The translations under genes and the position numbers were made by a program. DNA of 10,000 nt from Penaeus vannamei (lineage: Eukaryota; Arthropoda; Malacostraca; Decapoda; Penaeidae): positions 728,118 through 738,117 of the forward strand of contig NC_091579.1 of NCBI RefSeq assembly GCF_042767895.1, in the 5' to 3' direction. Below the pieces are notes generated by a model. It searched no databases and was not told the DNA's origin. It saw only the letters and a list, made by a program, of their open reading frames with translations. Each line of letters starts with the position of its first letter. Positions within the stretch are counted from its first letter, which is position 1. Positions 1 to 9,484 of the stretch are shown one piece after another.

Positions 1-69
1 CATTCGTTTCTTTGTAAATGAGTGCATTTGTTCTTTGTAAGTGAGTGCATTCGTATCTATGTAGATTTG
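1..69. repeat. Degenerate tandem repeat, about 23-bp unit, cut by window edge
   Basis: Three imperfect units begin CATTCGTTTCTTTGTAAATG (1), CATTTGTTCTTTGTAAGTG (25) and CATTCGTATCTATGTAG (48), the first two sharing GAGTG ends. The array may extend before position 1. Confidence 0.65.
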
Positions 70-784
70 CATGCAGAGGTCATGATTTGAGTGTCAGTGT
101 TACACCTGCATAATATAGGTCCAAGTGAACAACAATATAATGCTGTATTTTGATAACCTTAAGCATATTCAGCATTTAATTTAATTCAGGTGCACTGGGG
201 TATGCACCAAAGCAATCTTTCTTGTGCTTGTGTTAAAATACAGAAAGATGCCACATGAGGTCAAAGATAACTTGCATAATATCATATCATCTCTGATTTT
301 CCTTTCTGCTTCCTAAAGTTGTCCATGTTATGAATAGTTATTACTACAGAAAATATCTAATAATAAAAGATACTGGAAGCAGTTTGAGGTTCTTGGTGTT
401 AAAAGAAAGTTTCATAGTCTATGGATTTTTACAATAACAGATACACACTACGCTATCATACCAAAGAGTATAAAAAGAAATACCATTGAAAGGGCCATAT
501 ACCTGGAGCACATAAGTCTGGGCAGCTTCAGGATGCATTGATAATTTCATTGACATACTATCTATGTTATAGAATTAATGTATCAACTATACATCTAAAT
601 ATTAAATCTGTGACAAAACATCTATGCCTTTACACAAAAACCAACCCACAGAACAATACATCAATCTGCATTCTTGTCTGAATGAAGATGCAAGATTTTG
701 ATTTTCTATAAAGGACTGATAAGAGATATTGGAATGCAACAATAACAGTCAAAGGTTCTTTTTGATGAATCATATAAATCATCT

Positions 785-817
785 GAAAAAGAGAGAGAGG
801 GAGAGAGAAAAAAAAAA
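785..817 (-). promoter_or_regulatory. Polypyrimidine tract with acceptor-like AG just after the C1b exon
   Basis: On the minus strand positions 817 to 785 are an uninterrupted pyrimidine run (T7 and C/T alternation ending CTCTTTTTC), followed at once by AG at 784-783. This is an ideal-looking 3' splice site only 53 nt after the donor at 835. It may be a pseudo-acceptor or simply a (GA)n/poly-A purine run on the plus strand; no cyclase homology follows it. Confidence 0.5.
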
Positions 818-835
818 TCTCATAACATGTCTTAC

Positions 836-1021
836 CTTCTTGGTAATGGATGTTGACTTGTCTTGTGGGGGAATAGCCATGTTTGAGAACGGCACCTCCA
901 TGGAGTACTTAATGGAGTGTAGCAGCTGAACCACGACGTTGCTCACATTCTTGAAGGACAACTTCCTCCGGTGCGCTGAGCCTAGGGCAGACCGTACCTG
1001 GAGAGTGTTGAACAGCAAGGG
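836..1021 (-). CDS. rut: Internal exon of the same adenylyl cyclase: C1b region with calmodulin-binding segment
   Basis: This exon is 186 nt, exactly 62 codons, phase 0 at both ends. The minus strand reads ...ccatcactgcag|CCC TTG CTG TTC... and ends ...ACC AAG AAG|gtaaga, a consensus donor. It joins in frame to the RRRK end of the 5327-5471 exon. The peptide contains AHRRKLSFKNVSNVVVQLLH, then SIKYSMEVPFSNMA. Known: in ADCY1 the equivalent C1b stretch (K-R-M-K-F-K-T-V...L-V-Q-L-M-H...P-F-S-N) is the calmodulin-binding site, with a functionally important Phe in the KFKTV core. That Phe is retained here as SFKNV. Inference: the encoded enzyme should be stimulated by Ca2+/calmodulin, like rutabaga. 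The tail IPPQDKSTSITKK is less conserved and starts the linker to the second membrane domain. Inside the exon, CTCCAG|GTACGG at 998/997 looks like a usable donor. An open frame overlapping on the same strand (up to 1141) continues this frame into the intron but is not coding, because the splice acceptor at 1022-1023 is strong and homology starts there. Confidence 0.94.
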
Positions 1022-1023
1022 CT

Positions 1024-1282
1024 GCAGTGATGGAGATGGTGGTGGAGATAGAGGTAGTGGTGAAGTTGTTGGGAGTTCCACCACACATGACCAAACAGAA
1101 GGGTAAGATGGTGGTGTTGGAGACCCCATCATAGTCACCATACCAGGAGTCGTGACAGTGAAGATCAGTACGGATCACACCACACGTTGCCCAAGTTGAT
1201 GGTTTGTTGAGGAAGAGAGAGATGTGGGGATGGAATGGTGACAGAGGAGAGGGGGGAGAGCAAGGCAGAGCCAGAGGAAGCA
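1024..1282 (-). promoter_or_regulatory. AG-exclusion zone upstream of the C1b exon acceptor
   Basis: On the minus strand no AG dinucleotide occurs between the one at 1284-1283 and the acceptor AG at 1023-1022 (no CT on the plus strand from 1024 to 1282). Random sequence would be expected to hold more than a dozen. The far end (about 1205-1280) is strongly pyrimidine-rich on the transcript strand (CTCTCCCCCCTCTCCTC-like). Known: such zones mark introns whose branch point lies unusually far from the 3' splice site, and they are enriched next to regulated exons. The branch point itself was not pinpointed. Confidence 0.7.
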
Positions 1283-2002
1283 CTCCTCCCACTCTGCTTG
1301 TCATCCTCCCCCCCCCTCCGTGCCCACCATCACCACAGAAATAAGAAGAAAGGTTAGTTACTGGATAGATACAGAAGCTCTACAAGCAAGTACAGTAATT
1401 TTAATAACTGAATCTACACTACAACTGCACCCAACTACTAAACAGACTTTCAGTAAATACAGACATATCAGACTTTAAACTCATTAATATGTATATCTTT
1501 TTCATTCAAGTTAAAGGCAAAGATCTTGAACACAAATGTTAAGATTTTTCTTGAAAAGTAAGTAATATAATGAAACAAACTTACTCATGCATTCTAGGGT
1601 AATATAAATGTTACTGAAAAATTGTAACATCAACACATTAACATAATTCTAGCATGTTTTTGATAGAATAAGTTAAATCTACTATAAACCTTCAAAGAGA
1701 CAGCTCATATAATACCCCTGTCCACTTCTGGCTCTGATTGATCAAATACAAAAAGGTCATACAAATTCAAGTGTACCTATTCAAATAATACTGTCTAGTA
1801 ACATATATTTATATAAATCATCTATAACATTATAACAATATCAGAAATAACAAGACATAGCCTTCTGGTAACTCGAAAAAGGAAAATATTATGCAATGGA
1901 CTTAGACTGATAAAACTATAGGACAACAGAATCCTTAAATGATAGGTAACAACAAATTTATTACAAATTATGAGACAAAAATGGCTTTGCTGACTTTTTT
2001 TC

Positions 2003-2093
2003 GGATATTCAAGATGAATAAACAATTCCACTGATAACTGTTCATATTTCAGATATTCAAGAGAAATAAAAAATTCCACTGATGACTATTTAT
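2003..2093. repeat. Two-copy tandem duplication, 48-bp period
   Basis: GATATTCAAGATGAATAAACAATTCCACTG (copy shown only in part) starting at 2004 recurs as GATATTCAAGAGAAATAAAA... at 2052, with the following CCACTGATAACTG / CCACTGATGACTA also matching. The period is 48 bases, with a handful of substitutions. Intronic; no function recognised. Confidence 0.85.
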
Positions 2094-2584
2094 CCAAAGG
2101 AAAAGAATGAACAACAGCAAACATCAAAGGAGTACAACTAAACTTGTCCCCTCTCATTCTCATATAATCTTTCTGCAAAGGAAAGACTGGGAAGATTGCC
2201 ATTTGAGGCTGAATACAGGATCACTCTTTTACATACATAGCTTTTAATAAAAATATAACATGCAGTACCATAGGAGAGGGTAAGATAAACCATCTAAAAT
2301 TTTCCAGAATCATCCCACCCCTTCTATGCAAAGCTAATTTGGTGCGTGAGAGCATTACTGATATCAAAAAAGCTTTATTTTTGCAAAAAAGCATATCATA
2401 CCAACATGCATTTATTGAATTTATCGTACTAAACTTAAGCATCCTATCTGCAGAGTTCTACTTTCCTTCTTCACTACTATGAAATATATAATCATTATCC
2501 CCATATCAATGTTTCTCTGATCCAGCATAATATATACATGGTTTGAAAGTAATAAAATAAATGCCAATATAATCCTAAGCCACT

Positions 2585-2629
2585 TTATCTATTCAAATTC
2601 TTCTGATTTATCTATTTAAATTCTACTAA
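2585..2629. repeat. Two-copy tandem duplication, 23-bp period
   Basis: TTATCTATTCAAATTCTTCTGA at 2585-2606 is repeated as TTATCTATTTAAATTCTACTAA at 2608-2629, differing at a few positions. Intronic, probably replication slippage. Confidence 0.7.
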
Positions 2630-5090
2630 ATAGGTTTTCATCAGAATATAAAGTAGATTTATCCCCCAAAAAATACTTTGTTTAAGAAAATTATGAAGGA
2701 ACTTGAATATCAAAATAATCAGAGGAACTATTAATGGTATAAAAGCAATAAATGATAGATGAATTCTTAAATTAGAGTGTATTCTATCCCAGTCTCTACT
2801 GCTGTGTCCAATGATATAAGGGACATATCAAATATCAAAACAGATAAACAATTATCAGTGTGATTGCTTTTTAGCTTGATTTATACTTAATAAAATAATA
2901 CATTTAATTACCCTGAATGCTGAATTTTAATGACAAACTGTGCTTTTATAAAGTATAATATAATGCACAATTCTAATCATACTAATAGATGCATGCAGCT
3001 TTCTACTTATTCATAAGGCTTATTAATCTATATTCTTTAAACAAAGAGGCACTACTATAAGAAGGACTACACACACATGAAAACAGATGCATGCAAAGTA
3101 CCTAACTTTTAAGAAAGCTATTCTCATGCTGCAAGGAGAATACAATAATCTGTGTCTAGCAGTCAAGATAGTACGTCTAACAACACAGAGTGACAAGAGT
3201 CTACAATTAGGAGAAATGTGTAAGATAAAACTTACTCAATGCAACATTTCTAGGAATAATGAAGGCAGAAAAAAAGAAAGCTTTTGACATAAAAGAGACT
3301 TTTACAAATCTCTTGAGTTCCTAAACTGATTGTTATAAAACAATGAATAATTTTGATATATATGTATATACATATCTTCATGATTAATAATTTGTATGCA
3401 TGATCTGTATATATTTTTCTAATTATGTTTTAAAAAACTAATTCAAAAATCTATAATATAAAAATGCAAAAAATAGTAAAAGGATTATAATTTCAGCAAA
3501 GTAAACAGATAGGACCCCCGAGATGTGCAAAAGTTCTGGAAATCACAAATATAATGACTTGGTTTAATATAAACATGCAAAAAATCATAATAATTAGTAA
3601 GAAAAAAGGAAATGTAAAGTGGAAAGGAAAAAAGAATAAATAAACAAATACAAACCAGTCCGAATCAGGAGAACCACCATCAAGTTATTACTTATGAACC
3701 CAGAAAGCTTGGATCTTATAGTGGGGAATATGCAAATTTTATAGGGGAAAATGTATTAAAAAAACAACAGCCAAAGAAAATCAATATAAAATAACAAAGG
3801 AATAGGAAATTATGAAAGAAAGAAATTAGTGTATTGCAAACTTTCCAGTTATTATTTAAACTGACTAACATGGAATCCATTATAGATCAGCAGTTCTTAG
3901 AAGACTAATAATAGTTCTTTATCAAATCAACAATAAAAAAATCATCAACCAATAAAATCAAATAATAGGTATTTAACTGGCTATGAGGAGAGCTTCTGCC
4001 TAACATTAGCTGTACAAGAGGACAGTTACCAGCTTTCTTCTCATGCAATTCCCAGACAGCTAGATAAATTTGAAGGATTCTAGAGTTCTGCTTTTAATCC
4101 TTCTTTAGACAGTACTGTAATCCAATATTCAAAAAAAGAAAGGCAATGCTGGTATGATTATATGATTGGTAGCTATTGTTGTGATTTTAAACAGTATGAT
4201 GGAAACTTTCTTGGCTTATCTTGTCCTATTTTCTTTTTCTTTGGAAGTCGTATCCAAAATTCATATATCTAATCAACTCACTATCTTAATAAAGGATTTG
4301 AATCTCAATTTCAATTTCAATAACTTCTAAAAAAATACAAAAATTCACACCCTCAGTAAATGGACATACAGTACTTTCTGTTCAGACTTATGGGGTTATG
4401 TACTGTAAATGAATTTCTGTACTAGTTTGCTTCTGAAAATGTAAAATGCTAAGAGTAAGTAAAAAACACAAAACTGACTACTTATGTACACCACAATGAT
4501 AATGCATAGTCAAAGCATGCATTGGCATAAGCAGTTATTTGAATATCAGATAACTGGAATGTAACTGACCATCATACTTTGAGTGCTTCTCCACACTCCA
4601 GGATGTAATAAAAAACCTGAAACTTTACCTCTTCTCTATCTCTGGTTCAGTCCCTTCAATTGGGATCTTCACTTTGTAGGATCTATTTCCCTCCTACTTT
4701 AACAATTGCAGTCAGATTTTGTTTTTTCTCCTTTCTAAATTGTTATTATGAAATATGGAGTTTCTGAGAACAACTTTTCAATATGAATGAAACTGAAGCT
4801 TATCCTCTGCCAGATTATGTACCTAATCCATCACTATGGAGTGAATACTACATGCAGCAGCACAAAAACAGAACATATCATTTATTAATGAGTTCATCAT
4901 TCAAAGGCTAAATGTTGAATTAATTCTTTTAAAGTTTTAGTTACACCTTAAAATAAAAGAACTGTCATGAGTTTACTGTGATTCAAATCTCCCATACTTA
5001 AACTCTATTACAGAGAAATAAATGAACAGCATAATATAACAAAATAGAACAGATTCTTATGATTGGTTATAGTTCCATGTGGATTTATAC

Positions 5091-5130
5091 AATAAAAATA
5101 AAATAAGATAAAATAAAACAAAAGAGAAAA
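5091..5130. repeat. A-rich (AAAAT)n-like low-complexity tract
   Basis: Units AATAAAAATAAAATAAGATA and similar, made of A and T with few other bases, inside the 4.3-kb intron about 200 nt past the donor of the 5327-5471 exon. Confidence 0.75.
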
Positions 5131-5326
5131 CACACCTTAAAGCTATCCACTAAATCATAAAAGAAACCAAATCCTGAAATATCAAATCACTGGGGCAACC
5201 ACACAGTACAATAGCTTCTAACATCTGATACATGAAAGCATTACTATCATTCCTTCACCCTTAAGCAGACCTCAGTTGTACAAACAAAAGATTTCCTTCT
5301 TTGCTTATGAAAGTGATGTCTCATAC

Positions 5327-5471
5327 CTTGCGTCTTCGAGCTGGTGGGATGATAAAGTATGAGGTGATGTTGCGATCGCGTAAAAACTGGGATCTTGACT
5401 GTGCATCTGAAGGTTCAACTTCATATTCATTGCCTAAGCACTCTAGAGTTGCCTGCGTTATCTGCACACGA
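5327..5471 (-). CDS. rut: Internal exon of the same adenylyl cyclase: C-terminal end of C1a
   Basis: This 145-nt exon begins after cttttccag and ends in AAG followed by donor gtatga. Its first base T completes the glycine codon left open by the 6133-6291 exon (GG|T), giving ...GEPG|RVQITQATLECLGNEYEVEP, and it ends in phase 0 after ...PPARRRK. Known: class III C1 domains finish with an R-V-H-I-T-x-x-T-L-x-x-L-x-G-x-Y-x-V-E-P block, then a loop and a final F-I/L strand. This order is preserved here with no gap against ADCY1. The ending SYFIIPPARRRK resembles the F-F-I-V-P-S-H-R-R-K ending of ADCY1, supporting the calmodulin-stimulated subtype. Odd: the loop after EVEP reads SDAQSRSQFL, so the glycines usual in the cyclase PGxGxxR loop are replaced. 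A plausible branch point (TTTACTGAAT) sits about 25-30 nt before the acceptor. A CA-repeat array begins 59 nt upstream of the exon. Confidence 0.95.
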
Positions 5472-5528
5472 CTGGAAAAGTTTAAAGACAATTCAGTAAA
5501 ACTTTATATCTTTCTATCTATATGTATG

Positions 5529-5890
<362 letters not shown>

Positions 5891-6010
5891 CATATTACTG
5901 ATGTAACATACAAATATAATCATGAAAATTATTCATAGAAAAAACAAATAAACTAAAACTTGAAAAGGCTACTGAAAACAGCAATAAAAAAAGTATATAT
6001 GAATGAATTT

Positions 6011-6084
6011 GTATATACTGAATAAAGGGGATATCCATATCATCAATACTTGAATGGACAATGGATATCCCAAAATTTATATAC
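6011..6084. repeat. Intronic inverted repeat (imperfect two-part stem)
   Basis: Perfect 11-base arms GGGATATCCAT (6028-6038) and ATGGATATCCC (6061-6071) flank a 22-nt loop. Outside them a second pair, GTATATA (6011-6017) and TATATAC (6078-6084), extends the symmetry with an internal bulge. It lies in the 661-nt intron, about 50-120 nt downstream of the donor in transcript sense. Confidence 0.8.
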
Positions 6085-6132
6085 CCAAAACTTGTCAAGA
6101 CCAAACATAAAAAGCAAAGAAACTAAACATAC

Positions 6133-6291
6133 CCTGGTTCACCAGTTGATTCCATCATGTTGGCAATAGTGACGTCATTGGACCACACATCATACTGCCA
6201 TTTGCGCAGGCCAAGAACACCACACAAGACACGGCCCGTGTGTATCCCCACTCTCATATTGAGCTGTACATCTGTTGCATCCACCACAGAT
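6133..6291 (-). CDS. rut: Internal exon of Ca2+/calmodulin-type adenylyl cyclase: C1a catalytic domain, middle/late part
   Basis: This 159-nt exon encodes part of the C1a catalytic domain of a membrane adenylyl cyclase, which converts ATP to cAMP and 3',5'-PPi on the cytoplasmic face of the plasma membrane. Seen: the minus strand reads acatttcag|A TCT GTG GTG GAT... and ends ...GGT GAA CCA GG|gtatgt, so both splice sites are canonical. The exon enters with one base completing a codon and leaves with two. The peptide contains MRVGIHTGRVLCGVLGLRKW followed by QYDVWSNDVTIANMMES, which is the class III cyclase C1 core. Known: in mammalian C1/C2 structures the VWSNDVT segment lies at the domain interface near the forskolin pocket. 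The two metal-binding aspartates of C1 precede this part and must lie on upstream exons, which I do not see in the window. SVVDATDVQLNMRVGIHTG resembles rutabaga/ADCY1 more than the other cyclase types. The same bases read on the plus strand give an open frame that is only an antisense shadow. Confidence 0.95.
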
Positions 6292-8307
6292 CTGAAATGT
6301 TTATCGGTAAGAATAATACTAGATTATATAAATGTCTTTTTCTACCATCTCTTTATTTCACATAATGACATGCAATTTTTACTTGATAATATTCATACTT
6401 TTGTATGTTCATCTGTTCTATCTAGAATCCCACAAGGCTGAACAACTACATACAATACCATGTGTTTAAAAATGTATCAGTTTAAACCCAGATATTTTAG
6501 TTTTCTCAGTGTCTCAAACATTATCCTGATATCTGATATCCACTTTTAAAATCTCCTTAATCACTCTTTGCCCTTGTTGGATGTCCTACCTACCTCATCT
6601 AAATCTCTAAACAAGGATCATTGCTCAATCTATGCTCCAGCACTTAGTCACTAAAACCTAAACAAACTGAATGATGCAAAAAGAAATGAAACTTTTACTA
6701 AAGGACATGGCCTTAAGACTGATGTTATGCAAATATCAATATCAACTTTCCTTTCCAGACACAAAGCTCAAAATAATGTACTGCCACTAATTTTAGCAAA
6801 TCAGTAGTTAAAAATCTATATAAACTATTTATTTCAAGGATCACATTTCATTGTGCACTAGAGAAATAGGTACTGCTTAATCCATTTCTATGTTATTACT
6901 TTGTTTGTCTCCATTTCTTGAAACAATATTTCTTTGCTGGTAAATAACCTTGTCTGCTCTGTAAAATTTTATGCTACATTCTATGATCATATAATCATTC
7001 AAAGGATTTTTTTTTATCTGTTTCTCCATTTCTCATAGTAGATATGTTACTTTATATGACCACTATGAATAAAACTGATATTCATTTCTAATTTATATGA
7101 TACTCACCTTTTCCTGAATTATTTTAGATCCTTTTAATTGCATTCACTGAGTTCGTTTACCATAATTTCAAGAAATTTGCAATTAATGTGGACTGTCTAC
7201 TGCCTTTGACAGTACACCTAAAATGGAATCTATATCATTTTAACAGTAATAACAACTATAATTATAATGATTAATCAAACCATTTTCAGGTATCTAAGAT
7301 TCAGTCCAGATAATATTACATAATGTAAAAAGGGCCTGCCTTACTCTGCCCAAGAGCAGCTTTGAGAATATCTTTACTGATTTCACAAAACCTCTATCTA
7401 GCATCATCATATTTTCAGATTCCTCTTACTGTGACCAACATCAATTTTCATTCCTGAATGCCAAAAGCTTTCAATGGAATCTCTGATTTCTGTATCGCAT
7501 ACTACAGTCTGACAAAAATTCACCAACCATTGTCTGGATCAACCACACAACACTACTGTATTCAAATGACGAAGACAGACCTATTACAGAACTTTGGGTC
7601 CAGATAATTTGTGACTGTTAACGTGAATGTGGTAGAATTAATTTTTTTAGAGAAAAAGATTGGCCCATCCATCTTAAGAGTTAAAATGGAACCAAAAGTA
7701 ACTGTTTTAACTGATCCAAAGCAAAAATATATTCTTATTTGCCCAAAGTTGACAAAACAAATGATAAATGATCATGCCAAACTCTGTAGGTCTTAAAGGA
7801 ATTCCTTATTCTATGTTTGACTTCACCATATTTTAAATTCTTGTATAATATCCTCCAGTCTTGTCCCTTCAACATTTCAGGTTCCTTTAGTAATAAATGA
7901 GCATATCCTGTAGCAACACATTTCTACAATCCAATTAAATCATTAGAATAAAGAAATAAATCAGTAAAAAAAAACTAATGGTATATCAAAAAGAATAACA
8001 AAAGACAATGCAATGACTCTCCCTTTAAAATATTCACAGTAAAAAACTGACGACTTGAAAGCTACTGTTTTTAGTTATCCAAATCAAACTGTGAACAAAA
8101 TATACTTAAATAGCAAAACTGAACATTTCTCAGCCCTAAAAGACCTAGTAATAGGTCACACTATACAAGGTTATATTTTCCTACTGTTTAAAATTTTGAT
8201 GATACACATGTCAGTAGAACAGGCTGTAACCATATCCCAGGTCAATCATAACTGTTAGCAATCAATGTAATTTAATCTTAATGCAATAAAAAATAATTCA
8301 ATTTACT

Positions 8308-8331
8308 GTTTTTGTTTTGTTTTGTTTTTTT
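8308..8331. repeat. Short (TTTTG)n tract
   Basis: Three TTTTG units and a terminal T run in the upstream intron. Low-complexity sequence, no function inferred. Confidence 0.75.
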
Positions 8332-8984
8332 AGAGATTAATGCAATACAACCTTTACCCAGCACATGCAGACTCCTTTTCCTTTAAGAGTATTACTACAA
8401 GTCAACAGACAAATGCCATTTCAATCTGCTGCAATTTTCCAATCAGTATTATGCATGACATTACTGGGGTGTTAAAAAAATATAGAATTTACAATGAACT
8501 ATCATATGAAGGAACACGTGAAAAGAGGAAGTTATCATGCATCACCTGTATGTACGATAGAGCTCAATCCTTTGGATGTCACGATCACTAGAATAATGTA
8601 TGCTATTTTTACCTAATTCCTGGGCTTAAGTGTGCAAATTTGTGATAAGGAGTTAAGAATACATGATATGGACAATGGTTCCATTTAAATGTCTGTTCAA
8701 GATGTTAGATGAAGTTGACTGATGCAATATGTTAAGAAAAAAACTAATGTATGTGAATAATGAGTACACCAAATGAAAATAAACAACCTTGATAAATCTA
8801 CATTGGAGGATAGTATTCTTTATAGTGTCTCAATACTCTAGTAGATAAAATGATAGAAAAATATTGATATTTTCTTATCATTATGTGCCCAAACACTTTA
8901 TTGAAGCATTGTTCTTTATATCTAAATACAATTTATTACAGCAACAATCAGAAAATACAGTAACATTATTTTTTCTTCCAAAGG

Positions 8985-9028
<44 letters not shown>
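8985..9028 (+). repeat. Poly-A homopolymer tract (44 A)
   Basis: An uninterrupted A run adjoining the GTGGT/TG array that follows. It could be the remains of a retroposon tail, but no SINE or LINE body is recognisable in the sequence before it. Homopolymer length in assemblies is often inexact. Confidence 0.97.
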
Positions 9029-9030
<2 letters not shown>

Positions 9031-9051
9031 ACATGACAATTACCTTCCAAG

Positions 9052-9484
<433 letters not shown>

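Larger units (their letters stand above)
1..835 (-). other. Intron following the C1b exon (partial)
   Basis: Begins with donor gtaaga at 835 on the minus strand and runs out of the window. AT-rich. The expected continuation of the cyclase (linker, then the second membrane domain) was looked for and not found, so the true next exon probably lies beyond position 1. Contents seen: a polypurine tract at 785-817 that forms an acceptor-like signal on the transcript strand, and a degenerate tandem repeat at 1-69. A 45-codon minus-strand open frame at 419-556 has no recognisable relatives. Confidence 0.8.
1022..5326 (-). other. Large intron (4305 nt) between C1a and C1b exons
   Basis: Bounded on the transcript strand by donor gtatga at 5326-5321 and acceptor actgcag ending at 1022. 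Most of it (about 1330-5320) is AT-rich unique sequence with stop codons in all frames. The short open frames in it show no protein-family features and no codon bias that I can see. Exceptions are the GC-richer, AG-free stretch next to the acceptor (1024-1282), a C9 run at 1308-1316, a 48-bp-period duplication near 2003-2093, a 23-bp-period duplication at 2585-2629 and an A-rich tract at 5091-5130. No transposon ends, reverse transcriptase motifs or nested gene were recognised. Confidence 0.88.

Noticed and set aside
419..556. 45-codon minus-strand open frame with a protein-like stretch HPEAAQTYVLQVYGPFNG
   Set aside because: No match to the cyclase linker or to any family I recognise; a donor-like CAG|GTATAT is present but there is no convincing acceptor in the right phase.
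909..1304. 131-codon minus-strand open frame starting MTSRVGGVLPLALP
   Set aside because: It is in a different frame from the C1b exon, covers the AG-free pyrimidine-rich intron end and has no recognisable homology.
2221..2442. 73-codon minus-strand open frame
   Set aside because: Hydrophobic AT-rich translation without splice signals or family resemblance; probably chance.
3360..3375. 16-base perfect palindrome ATATGTATATACATAT
   Set aside because: AT-rich, expected by chance in sequence of this composition.
6157..6441. 94-codon plus-strand open frame
   Set aside because: Antisense to the 6133-6291 cyclase exon, whose minus-strand translation is clearly conserved.
7100..7155. Strong donor-like sequence AAAAG|GTGAGTAT on the minus strand at about 7108-7101
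   Set aside because: The sequence before it has stops in all three frames close to the donor and no cyclase homology, so it is treated as a pseudo-donor.
7611..7796. 61-codon plus-strand open frame and the somewhat GC-richer stretch 7330-7620
   Set aside because: Checked for reverse transcriptase or transposase motifs; none recognisable, and composition is like the surrounding intron.
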